This document shows, one piece after another, positions 18,596 through 26,174 of a stretch of 64,000 bases of DNA. The stretch is from contig NZ_JAKQZH010000001.1 of NCBI RefSeq assembly GCF_022343555.1, forward strand, positions 62,001 to 126,000. Reading direction: 5' to 3'. Each line of letters opens with the position of its first letter. Positions within the stretch are counted from its first letter, which is position 1. This stretch comes from Marinobacter sp. C7 (GTDB lineage: Bacteria; Pseudomonadota; Gammaproteobacteria; Pseudomonadales; Oleiphilaceae). Under the pieces are notes generated by a model, which was not told the origin of the DNA, made no database searches, and saw nothing but the letters and a program-made list of their open reading frames with translations. Position numbers and translations under genes: made by a program.

Positions 18596-19429
18596 TCACT
18601 CGGTTTTATAAAGATGAACATCCCGCTGGGGGAACGGAATGCTGATGCCCTCCGCGTCGAAGGCTTTCTTGACCTTTTCCTGCATGTCCCAGTAGTAGGG
18701 CCAGAGGTCATCGGTGGCTACCCAGACCCGGAACATCAGATCGACCGAACTCTCACCCAGACCCGCAACACAGATTCGGGGTGCAGGGTCAGTGAGACTG
18801 CGCTCATCCTCTTCCATCAAACGTTTGAGGATCGCCTTGGCTTTGTCGATGTCGTCGCCGTAGCCAATCCCGAAGGTCATGTCACAACGGCGTTTGTCGT
18901 AGAAGCTGACGTTGGTCAGGCTGGCGTTGGCGAGCTGACCGTTCGGTATCACGATCCGGCGATTGTCGAAGGTGTCAATGACGGTGTAGAGGATGGATAT
19001 CTCTTTCACGGCTCCCAGGTATCCCTGAGCGTCGAGGGTATCTCCGACCTTGAATGGCTTGAAGATCAGAATCAGCACCCCGCCGGCAAAGTTGGCCAGA
19101 CTCCCTTGAAGCGCCAGGCCAACGGCAAGGCCGGCGGCACCCACAATGGCAATGAAGGAGGTGGTGGCGATGCCGACCATCGAAGCCACGGAAATGAGCA
19201 GGAGAATCTTGAGAACGGCACCGATCAGGCCGCAGAGGAACTTGTTCAGGGTTGGATCTTTCTGGCTGAGTTTTTTGTCGAGAACCCCGATAAATTTATT
19301 GATCAACCAGAGACCTACGACGAGCGTAATGATGGCAAGCACCACCTTGGGGGCATAGGTCATGACCAGAGCGATGGCCTGATCCATGAGTTCTGAAGCG
19401 CTACCGTCGGCGCCAAGAAGGTTTTCCAT
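18596..19429 (-). CDS. mscS: Small-conductance mechanosensitive channel MscS
   Basis: Protein of 277 residues, close to E. coli MscS (286). Three N-terminal helices are followed by the pore helix with the Ala/Gly pattern AIVGAAGLAVGLALQGSLANFAGG near residue 95. The cytoplasmic beta domain contains the family motif FKVGDTL (~residue 124) and GAVKEISILYTVIDTFDNRRIVIPNGQL. It opens on hypo-osmotic shock to release solutes, fitting a marine organism. AAGGAG precedes the ATG at 19429. Monocistronic by spacing (143 nt upstream, 168 nt downstream). Confidence 0.93.
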   Translation of the reverse strand: MENLLGADGSASELMDQAIALVMTYAPKVVLAIITLVVGLWLINKFIGVLDKKLSQKDPTLNKFLCGLIGAVLKILLLISVASMVGIATTSFIAIVGAAGLAVGLALQGSLANFAGGVLILIFKPFKVGDTLDAQGYLGAVKEISILYTVIDTFDNRRIVIPNGQLANASLTNVSFYDKRRCDMTFGIGYGDDIDKAKAILKRLMEEDERSLTDPAPRICVAGLGESSVDLMFRVWVATDDLWPYYWDMQEKVKKAFDAEGISIPFPQRDVHLYKTE

Positions 19430-19572
19430 TCAGGGACTCCTTGTTCCTTTGTGTTTTTGAGTGTGGGTTCAGGCGTGAAAAAAAAACGGTTAGAACCAGC
19501 ACCTCCCAGCTTTCTATATAGCAGACCTCTGGGTCGGGCGTGCAGCAGGGAGAACTACAAATCAACAGAATT

Positions 19573-20676
19573 TTACGCAGGCAGGGCCAGTTTGGCTTGC
19601 TGAACGATGACCTCGGGGCCTCCACGGACAAGTATCCGGCCTTCTTTCTGGCTCAGCTGGTAGTCGTACATGGGATCGTAGTAGTCGGTCAGCAGCGTTT
19701 CGATCCAGGCATCGTGGCCGCTAAGGTCGCCCTGCAGCTCCTGGGCCGAAAGAGCGGCTTCCATGAGGGCCCGCAGTTGTTTGTGGCGTTCGCCCCCGAG
19801 GCGCTTTCGGATGCGGTCCATGGCGGACAGCAGGTAATCCCGGAAGTTGAGCCAGCCGGCCTCCTCGCCGTCCCGGGCCACATAGTCGGCATGCATGTCC
19901 TCGACGTAGTCCTTGCGGATGATGGCGATACGTTCTTCCATGGGTTGTTCCAGAACCAGCAGCGGAGCGCTGGCCATGCGCTCCCGCAGGCTTTCCGGCA
20001 GGGCACAGCGGCCGATCAGCCGGCTCTCGTCCTCCAGGTACACCGGACCGCCGATCAGGTGATGGGCCTTGAGCATGGCGACAGACAGCCGGTTCTCGAA
20101 ATCGATCTGGGAAGGCTGGGGTGTCACCCGGCGGCCGAAGCTTGAGCCGCGATGGTTGGCCAGACCTTCCAGGTCCACCGGATTGGGTAGTTGATGCAGC
20201 ACACGGGTCTTGCCGGTGCCGGTACGGCCGCTCAGTACCCGGAACTCGCTCTTTTCGATGAGTTCTTCCAGGCTGTCGATCAGAAACCGGCGCAGGGCCT
20301 TGTAGCCACCCTTCACCAATGGGTAATCGATCCCCGATTCCCTGATCCATTGCTGGGTCAGGCGCGAGCGCAGTCCACCGCGAAAACAGAACAGGTAGCC
20401 GTCCGGATGGCGGGCGACAAACCGTTTCCAGGCTTCGATGCGCTGGGCCTTGATGTCGCCGGAGACCAGCTGGTGGCCCAGTTCGATCGCCTGGTCCTGG
20501 CCCTTTTCCTTGTAGCAGATCCCGACCCGGTGCCGTTCCTCATCATTCATCAGCGGGGCATTTTCGGCACTGGGAAAGCTGCCCCTGGCAAACTCCACCG
20601 GTGCCCTGACGTCCATCAGTGGTACGTCGTTGAGGAACAGGGACAGGTAGTCGTCGGTGTCTGGTCGAGTCGCCAT
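19573..20676 (-). CDS. mnmH: tRNA 2-selenouridine/geranyl-2-thiouridine synthase
   Basis: Protein of 367 residues (SelU/YbbB). An N-terminal rhodanese domain carries the catalytic cysteine in CFRGGLRSR near residue 97; a C-terminal P-loop domain starts with VLSGRTGTGKTRVLHQL near residue 147. It replaces sulfur by selenium at the wobble uridine of tRNA Lys, Glu and Gln, via a geranylated intermediate. It needs selenophosphate from SelD, which is not in this window. It is divergent from the methyltransferase gene at 20810, with about 130 nt between them. Confidence 0.93.
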   Translation of the reverse strand: MATRPDTDDYLSLFLNDVPLMDVRAPVEFARGSFPSAENAPLMNDEERHRVGICYKEKGQDQAIELGHQLVSGDIKAQRIEAWKRFVARHPDGYLFCFRGGLRSRLTQQWIRESGIDYPLVKGGYKALRRFLIDSLEELIEKSEFRVLSGRTGTGKTRVLHQLPNPVDLEGLANHRGSSFGRRVTPQPSQIDFENRLSVAMLKAHHLIGGPVYLEDESRLIGRCALPESLRERMASAPLLVLEQPMEERIAIIRKDYVEDMHADYVARDGEEAGWLNFRDYLLSAMDRIRKRLGGERHKQLRALMEAALSAQELQGDLSGHDAWIETLLTDYYDPMYDYQLSQKEGRILVRGGPEVIVQQAKLALPA

Positions 20677-20809
20677 TTCACGGACCTGGAGGTTGAAAAT
20701 GTGAGGCGAGAGTATAACGGATACCGTGGCATTCTGCCCATTGACCGCTGCCTCCGGGCCTCGGTGCGGTTACAATGGCCGGCATCGAGGATCGAGAGCT
20801 GGAGAGGCA

Positions 20810-21469
20810 ATGTCGCCGGAACGGTTGAATGAGCATTTGCGCATGACTCTGAGTCGCGGCCGGGTCGCAAAAACCCGGCCTGCGGGCTGCCCGGAGATTC
20901 CCCTGTACCTGTTTGACCCGGCCGTGCTGGAGGGACCCTTGTCCCACGAAGAGGCTCAGGCTGTCGTGGCAGAGCCCGCGTACTGGTCCTTCTGCTGGGC
21001 CAGCGGCCAGGTGCTGGCAAACTGGATTCTCCAGCACCCACAAGCGGTCCGGGGTAAGGTGGTGCTGGATTTCGGGACCGGCTCGGGCGTGGTTGCGGTG
21101 GCGGCGGCCCTGGCCGGTGCTGCCCGTGTTATCGCTTGCGACCTGGATCCCGCGGCGCTGGACGCCGCTGCCGCCAACGCTGCGCTCAGCGGTGTCAGCC
21201 TGGAGTATTGCGATGACTGGAACCGGCGGCCGGAGGGTGTCGATCTGGTGACTGCGGCCGATGTGCTCTATGACCCGGAAAACCGGCCTTTGCTGGACGT
21301 GTTTCTGGCGGCTGCGCCGGAGGTTCTGCTGGCGGACTCCCGGGTCAGGTATCTCGGTGACGACCGTTATGAACAGCAGACAGTCATTGAAGCCAGAACC
21401 TGGCCGGATCTGAACGAATTCGAGGAGTTCAACAGGGTAAGAATCTATCGGGCGAGAGCCGGGGGCTGA
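20810..21469 (+). CDS. ETF-beta-lysine-methyltransferase-like SAM-dependent methyltransferase
   Basis: Seven-beta-strand methyltransferase, 219 residues. SAM motif I is VVLDFGTGSGVVAVAAALAG (~residue 84) and the acidic motif II is VIACDLDPAALDAA. The post-II motif ADVLYDP supplies the D-x-x-Y signature of protein-lysine methyltransferases of this class. The segment EPAYWSFCWASGQVLANWIL just before motif I strongly resembles the PFWAIYWPGGQALSRYLL segment of human ETFBKMT (METTL20), so electron-transfer flavoprotein beta is a reasonable substrate guess. It is often mislabelled as ribosomal protein L11 methyltransferase. The ATG at 20810 has GGAGAGG directly upstream. Its stop codon abuts the terminator of the antisense regulatory RNA. 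Confidence 0.8.
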   Translation: MSPERLNEHLRMTLSRGRVAKTRPAGCPEIPLYLFDPAVLEGPLSHEEAQAVVAEPAYWSFCWASGQVLANWILQHPQAVRGKVVLDFGTGSGVVAVAAALAGAARVIACDLDPAALDAAAANAALSGVSLEYCDDWNRRPEGVDLVTAADVLYDPENRPLLDVFLAAAPEVLLADSRVRYLGDDRYEQQTVIEARTWPDLNEFEEFNRVRIYRARAGG

Positions 21470-21698
21470 AAAAACAAAGGGTGACCAATCGGCCACCCTT
21501 TCGGAACAGGTCGGCGCATCCATGCGCTGGGGCAACTGCCCTGTTGCCGGTCCTTGATATCCGCTCCATGGAGCCGGCGTCCGAGCCGGCTGTCCGGTTG
21601 ATTATCCCTCAAGCGAGGCGTCCCTGTGTCCTTGCCTCTCCCCGCGCTCCTTGCCGGGGTGCATCCGGTGCGTCGTCCCTTTCCCTGTCATCCCTGAC
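21469..21698 (-). ncRNA. Candidate CsrB/RsmZ-type CsrA-sequestering small RNA
   Basis: Non-coding stretch of about 230 nt with 15 GGA trinucleotides between 21693 and 21519 on the minus strand. Several are in hairpin loops: AGCCGGC-TCGGAC-GCCGGCT (around 21573-21592), GCGCA-TGGA-TGCGC (around 21515-21528), TTGA-GGGATAA-TCAA (around 21598-21612) and GCA-CCGGA-TGC (around 21662-21672). It ends in a Rho-independent terminator, AAAGGGTG (21501-21494) pairing with CACCCTTT (21483-21476), then G and six Ts (21474-21469). A TATAGT -10 lies at 21710-21705. These are the defining traits of RNAs that titrate CsrA/RsmA. The only open frames are short and without homology. Confidence 0.8.
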
Positions 21699-21704
21699 AC
21701 CTTC

Positions 21705-21884
21705 ACTATAGCAAGGGATCCGTGACAAACGTGTGACCGGTGCGGGATTCGCGTTTCAAATACTGTATCACTTTGCCAGTCTAATAATGATATCAATGAG
21801 TTAGAGTCAGTCGAAAGTGGCTGCCTGCGGCGGCGCACCCATCCATACTGAAAGCTCTCACGTTAATGTAGGAAATATCTCACA
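21705..21884 (-). promoter_or_regulatory. Predicted GacA-dependent promoter of the CsrB/RsmZ-like RNA
   Basis: On the minus strand, -10 TATAGT (21710-21705) has no good -35, as expected of an activated promoter. TGTGAGATATTTCCTACA at 21884-21867 matches the GacA upstream activating sequence TGTAAG-N6-CTTACA in 10 of 12 defined positions. It lies about 170-186 nt before the predicted start, close to the -180 location described for Pseudomonas rsmZ. It overlaps the last codon and stop of the vanZ-like gene. Confidence 0.65.
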
Positions 21885-22284
21885 AAGATTCGGGCGAATT
21901 TCTTAAATCCACTTTTCCGGCTCTCGGCAGGCCGGGCCAGGGCAGCAGACCAATGGCGATGCCGAGTCCATCGGCAAGCAGGTCTTTCAGGGAGAAATCC
22001 CGGTAGGGCAGGGTTGCCTGCACCAGTTCAATGGCGAGGCCAAACAGCAACAGTGCGGGCACATACCAGAACGCCCGGAGTTCCGGCCATGCCAGTCGGG
22101 TAAGGATGGTCAGCTCCAGGAATGCAATCAGGTGGTTGAGCTTGTCGCTGGGCGTGGAGGGCATCGGGTAGCGGGTGTCCATGGTGGCCAGAATCACGAT
22201 CGCCACCAGCGATAATGCGAGGGCGATCCGCCAGAGTGTCCGATTTTGAAGGAGGGCCTGACCACGTTGTCTGAATGATGCCAT
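21880..22284 (-). CDS. VanZ-like membrane protein
   Basis: Small integral membrane protein of about 134 residues. Four hydrophobic segments and the VanZ-type pattern are visible: SDKLNHLIAFLELTIL near residue 47, then LFGLAIELVQATLPYRDFSLKDLLADGLGIAIG. The inner ATG at 22284 (MASFRQRG) is preferred because the longer frame to 22359 adds a polar, non-homologous leader. Function unknown; VanZ relatives are associated with envelope or teicoplanin phenotypes only in some Gram-positives. Located directly upstream of the regulatory RNA promoter. Confidence 0.75.
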   Translation of the reverse strand: MASFRQRGQALLQNRTLWRIALALSLVAIVILATMDTRYPMPSTPSDKLNHLIAFLELTILTRLAWPELRAFWYVPALLLFGLAIELVQATLPYRDFSLKDLLADGLGIAIGLLPWPGLPRAGKVDLRNSPESL

Positions 22285-22381
22285 GGGGAGTTTCCGAGAG
22301 TCCTTCCGGGCTGTGGGATGTTTGCCAACATGATATGCTTTGCGCCCCGTCATTGTCATTGAAGCGGAGGATCAGCCGGCC

Positions 22382-23131
22382 ATGCTCAAGGGTAACTTTT
22401 TTCGCGGACTCGGTTACCTGGGGGAAGGGTTCCGCCTGATTCGACAGCCCGGGCTGCGCCTGTTCGTGGTCATTCCCATCGTTCTCAACGTTTTTCTGTT
22501 CGGCATCCTGTTCTATTTCATGGCTGAAGGTTTTGCGGCCCTGATTGCCATGGCCATGGGGTTCCTGCCGGACTGGGCCTGGCTGCAGGCACTCGACTGG
22601 CTGTTCTGGATTCTGTACGGCGCGGTCATCCTGCTGATGCTGGCCTACGGGTTCGTCATCGTGGCCAACCTCATCGGCTCACCGTTCTATGGCTACCTGG
22701 CGGAGCTCACAGAGAAGCACCTCACGGGCCAGGAGGTCAGTACCGATGACAGCTGGGCCGCCATCATCAAGGACATTCCCCGTGCGCTCTGGCGTGAAGT
22801 CCAGAAAATCCTGTACTACCTGCCCCGCGCCATAGGCCTGTTCATTATTGGCCTGATCCCGGTGGTCAACCTGGTGGCAGCAGTCCTCTGGTTCCTGTTC
22901 AACTGCTGGATGATGGCCTTGCAGTATGTGGACTACCCGGCCGACAACCACAAGGTCAGTTTCCCTGCCTTGCGGCGTCTGTTGGGCGATACTCGCCTTT
23001 CGGCACTGGGGTTTGGTTTGCCGGTGGCCCTGGCGGCGATGGTGCCGGTGCTGAACCTGGTGGTGGTGCCGGCAGCGGTCTGTGGTGCGACGGCCTACTG
23101 GGTTCGGGAAAACGGCGCAACTCTCAAATAA
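22382..23131 (+). CDS. cysZ: CysZ-family sulfate transporter
   Basis: Membrane protein of 249 residues with the CysZ/EI24 fold: FFRGLGYLGEGFRLIRQPGLRLFVVIPIVLN at the N-terminus, NLIGSPFYGYLAELTEKHLTG near residue 97, and WMMALQYVDYPADNHKVSFPALRR near 178. E. coli CysZ imports sulfate for cysteine synthesis. The ATG at 22382 follows GGAGG at 22366-22370; the longer frame from 22340 is an artefact. It ends 31 nt before rapA and may be cotranscribed with it. Confidence 0.9.
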   Translation: MLKGNFFRGLGYLGEGFRLIRQPGLRLFVVIPIVLNVFLFGILFYFMAEGFAALIAMAMGFLPDWAWLQALDWLFWILYGAVILLMLAYGFVIVANLIGSPFYGYLAELTEKHLTGQEVSTDDSWAAIIKDIPRALWREVQKILYYLPRAIGLFIIGLIPVVNLVAAVLWFLFNCWMMALQYVDYPADNHKVSFPALRRLLGDTRLSALGFGLPVALAAMVPVLNLVVVPAAVCGATAYWVRENGATLK

Positions 23132-23162
23132 TTTCTGCACGTAATTCTGGTTTGGAGGTTTC

Positions 23163-26021
23163 TTGGAAACATCGGATTTTGTCATTGGTCAGCGCTGGGT
23201 CAGCCACAGCGACACAGGGCTGGGCCTGGGGATTGTCACGGATATTTCCGGACGTCGGGTCACCCTGGGTTTTCCGGCCGCGGACGAGGAGCGCACCTAT
23301 GCCATCGATAACGCGCCCCTGTCCCGCATCGTGTTCCAGATGGGCGAGGAGATCGAGACCTTTGACGGCGACCGCTATCTCGTCCGGGCGGTGGAGGACA
23401 TCGGCGGTGTGCTGATGTACCACGCCGATGACGGCGAGAATATCCACCAGATTTCCGAGGTCAAGCTGGCTGGCTCGGTCAACTTCTCTGCACCGCACCA
23501 GCGCCTGTTTGCCGGACAGTTTGATCGGAATGGTGCCTTTCGGCTGCGCTATGCCACGGTGCAGCACCAGGACCGACTGCGGGCTTCACCGGCCCAGGGG
23601 CTGATCGGCGCGCGCACCCAGCATCTGCCGCACCAGATCTACATCGCCCAGGAAGTGGCCCGGCGCCATGCCCCTAGGGTCCTGCTGGCGGATGAGGTCG
23701 GTCTGGGCAAGACCATCGAGGCCGGCCTGATCCTGCACTACCAGCTACACACCGGGCGCGCCAGGCGGGCACTGATCGTGGTGCCGGATTCCCTGATTCA
23801 CCAGTGGCTGGTGGAAATGCTGCGACGGTTCAACCTGCGGTTTTCCATCATCGACCAGGCCCGTTACGACGCCCTCAAGGAAGACGAGGATGACATCGAT
23901 GCCCTGGTGAACCACATCTTCGGTGACGACAATGCGGAAAATCCGTTCGAGACCGATCAGCTGGTGCTTTGCAGTCTGGATTTCCTGACCAACAACGCCA
24001 CCGCCCGCGAAGACGCCCTGGCCGCCGGCTGGGATCTGATGATCGTCGATGAGGCGCATCACCTGGCCTGGGCACCGGAAGCCGCAAGTCCGGAATACGA
24101 GGTGGTGGAATCCCTGTCGGCCCGTACCCGCGGCCTGCTGCTGCTCACGGCCACACCTGAACAGGTCGGTATCGCCAGCCACTTCGCCCGGTTGCGTTTG
24201 CTGGATCCGGCCCGTTTTCACGATCTGGAACGCTTCCGGGAAGAGGAAGCCCACTACGAAACGATCAATCAGGTGGTCCGTCGCCTCCAGCAGGATGAAG
24301 CGATCAGCGACGACGACCGGGAGGCCTTGCGCGGCTGGCTCGGTGATGACCTGGACCAGCTGGAGCAGGAGAGTGATGCCCGACAGGCCATTATCGATGC
24401 CCTCCTGGACCGCCATGGCACGGGGCGGATCCTCTTTCGCAATACCCGTGCGGCGATCCAGGGCTTTCCTGAGCGCCAGCCGGAACCGGTTGCCCTGCCA
24501 TGTCCCGATCTCTATGACGGTCTCGATGTGGGGCTGGAGGGCCTGACTCCCGAGCACGGGCGTACCGAGGAGCGCTGGCTGGCGGAAGACCCTCGCGTCG
24601 CCTGGCTGGAAAAGACCCTGTTAGGCCTGCGCCCGGCGAAAGTGGTGGTGATCTGTGCCCACGCCGAGACGGCCATGGCGCTGGAGCACTACCTGCAGCT
24701 GCGGGCCGGTATCCGCAGTGCGGCGTTCCACGAACACCTGAGTCTGGTGGAGCGGGACCGTGCCGCGGCCTATTTCTCCGACAGTGAGCAGGGCGCCCAG
24801 GCGCTGATCTGCTCCGAAATTGGCAGCGAAGGCCGTAACTTCCAGTTTGCCCATCATTTGGTGCTGTTCGACCTGCCTGCCAATCCGGACCTGCTGGAGC
24901 AACGGATTGGTCGGCTGGACCGTATCGGACAGACCGAAGCCATCCGGATTCATATTCCCTACCTGCAGGGAACCAGCCAGGAGGTTCAGTACCGCTGGTT
25001 CCACGAGGGGCTGAATGCCTTTGCCGAGAGCTGTGCCGTGGGCGTCTCTGTCCAGGAGACAGTGCAGGCGCAGTGGCGGGAGGCCATCGACGGTAACACC
25101 GGCGTCCTCGATGACCTGATCGCGGACTCTGCCCGGGAAACCGCCCGCCTCAAGGTCATGCTGCAGAACGGTCGGGATGCCCTGATCGAACTGAATTCCT
25201 GCCGCCGGGACGTGGCCGACGAGTTGATCGGGCGGATCGAGGAGGAAGAAGCCTCGGCCGAGGTCCGTGATTACATGATCGAGGCCTTCGATATTCTCGG
25301 CGTGGACGTGGAAGATCACGGCGAGCATTCGGATGTCCTCAGGCCGGGGGAGCATTACCACGCCGGGCACGTGACCGATCTGCCCGAAGAAGGTCTGACC
25401 GTGACCTGGAGTCGGGATCAGGCGCTGGAGCGCGAGGACCTGGCCTTTATGAGCTGGGAACACCCGATGGTGACTGGCGTTATGGATTCGGTGACCAGTT
25501 CCGGTCTGGGTAAGGCCGCACTGGCCAGCCTCTCGGTGAAGGCCTTGCCGCCGGGAACGCTGCTGATGGAAGCGCTGTTTACCGTGCATTGTCCGGCGCC
25601 GGACTCGCTGCAACTGACCCGCTATCTGCCGGTATCACCGCTGCGTCTGCTTGTCGACGTCAATGGCAAAGAGCTGTCTGCCGCCTTGCCCCACGACCGG
25701 CTGAACGAGCTGTGTTCCAATATCCGCCGGCGGACCGCGCAGGCGATCGTGCCCCAGATCCGGCCCCAGGTGGAGACCATGGTCGATCACGCCGAGCGTC
25801 TGTCCGAGCCACACCTGGAGCCCATGAAGGAGAAGGCCCTGGCCGGTGTGGAGGCCGCTTTCGGTCCGGAAATCCGCAGGCTCGAGGCACTCCAGAAGGT
25901 TAACCCGGCCATCCGCGATGAGGAGATCGATTATTTCCGTAATCAGCTGGCCGCGGCCCGGGAGGCCGTGAGTCACGCCAGCCTGGCTCTGGAAGGGATT
26001 CGTGTGATTGTAACCGCCTGA
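23163..26021 (+). CDS. rapA: RNA polymerase-associated Swi2/Snf2 ATPase RapA (TTG start)
   Basis: Protein of 952 residues that recycles RNA polymerase stalled after termination. N-terminal Tudor-like domains begin at FVIGQRWVSHSDTGLGLG. Walker A is LLADEVGLGKTIEAG (~residue 174), followed by DEAHH (~295), TATPEQ (~330) and the helicase C-terminal motif LEQRIGRLDRIGQ (~578). TTG at 23163 is the only plausible start: GGAGG lies at 23154-23158, and no ATG or GTG occurs between it and the conserved GQRW motif. This rare start codon may keep expression low. Domain order and length match E. coli RapA (968). Confidence 0.95.
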   Translation: METSDFVIGQRWVSHSDTGLGLGIVTDISGRRVTLGFPAADEERTYAIDNAPLSRIVFQMGEEIETFDGDRYLVRAVEDIGGVLMYHADDGENIHQISEVKLAGSVNFSAPHQRLFAGQFDRNGAFRLRYATVQHQDRLRASPAQGLIGARTQHLPHQIYIAQEVARRHAPRVLLADEVGLGKTIEAGLILHYQLHTGRARRALIVVPDSLIHQWLVEMLRRFNLRFSIIDQARYDALKEDEDDIDALVNHIFGDDNAENPFETDQLVLCSLDFLTNNATAREDALAAGWDLMIVDEAHHLAWAPEAASPEYEVVESLSARTRGLLLLTATPEQVGIASHFARLRLLDPARFHDLERFREEEAHYETINQVVRRLQQDEAISDDDREALRGWLGDDLDQLEQESDARQAIIDALLDRHGTGRILFRNTRAAIQGFPERQPEPVALPCPDLYDGLDVGLEGLTPEHGRTEERWLAEDPRVAWLEKTLLGLRPAKVVVICAHAETAMALEHYLQLRAGIRSAAFHEHLSLVERDRAAAYFSDSEQGAQALICSEIGSEGRNFQFAHHLVLFDLPANPDLLEQRIGRLDRIGQTEAIRIHIPYLQGTSQEVQYRWFHEGLNAFAESCAVGVSVQETVQAQWREAIDGNTGVLDDLIADSARETARLKVMLQNGRDALIELNSCRRDVADELIGRIEEEEASAEVRDYMIEAFDILGVDVEDHGEHSDVLRPGEHYHAGHVTDLPEEGLTVTWSRDQALEREDLAFMSWEHPMVTGVMDSVTSSGLGKAALASLSVKALPPGTLLMEALFTVHCPAPDSLQLTRYLPVSPLRLLVDVNGKELSAALPHDRLNELCSNIRRRTAQAIVPQIRPQVETMVDHAERLSEPHLEPMKEKALAGVEAAFGPEIRRLEALQKVNPAIRDEEIDYFRNQLAAAREAVSHASLALEGIRVIVTA

Positions 26022-26174
26022 TGGTGGTAACTCCCTGACTGGGAAGCAGTTGCTGGCCAGCCCTCATCTGATGAGGTACCGTAAACGTAACACAGTGTAG
26101 TCTTGGTGCTCCGTGCCGGCTGGCAGCCGTCAGCCGCCGGAGTTCTCGAAATCCATGGAGGACAGAGAAGACCT

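Noticed and set aside
21602..21838. A 78-codon minus-strand frame in the gap after the methyltransferase
   Set aside because: Composition is Arg/Ser/His-rich with no homology, and the region is better explained as the GGA-rich regulatory RNA and its promoter.
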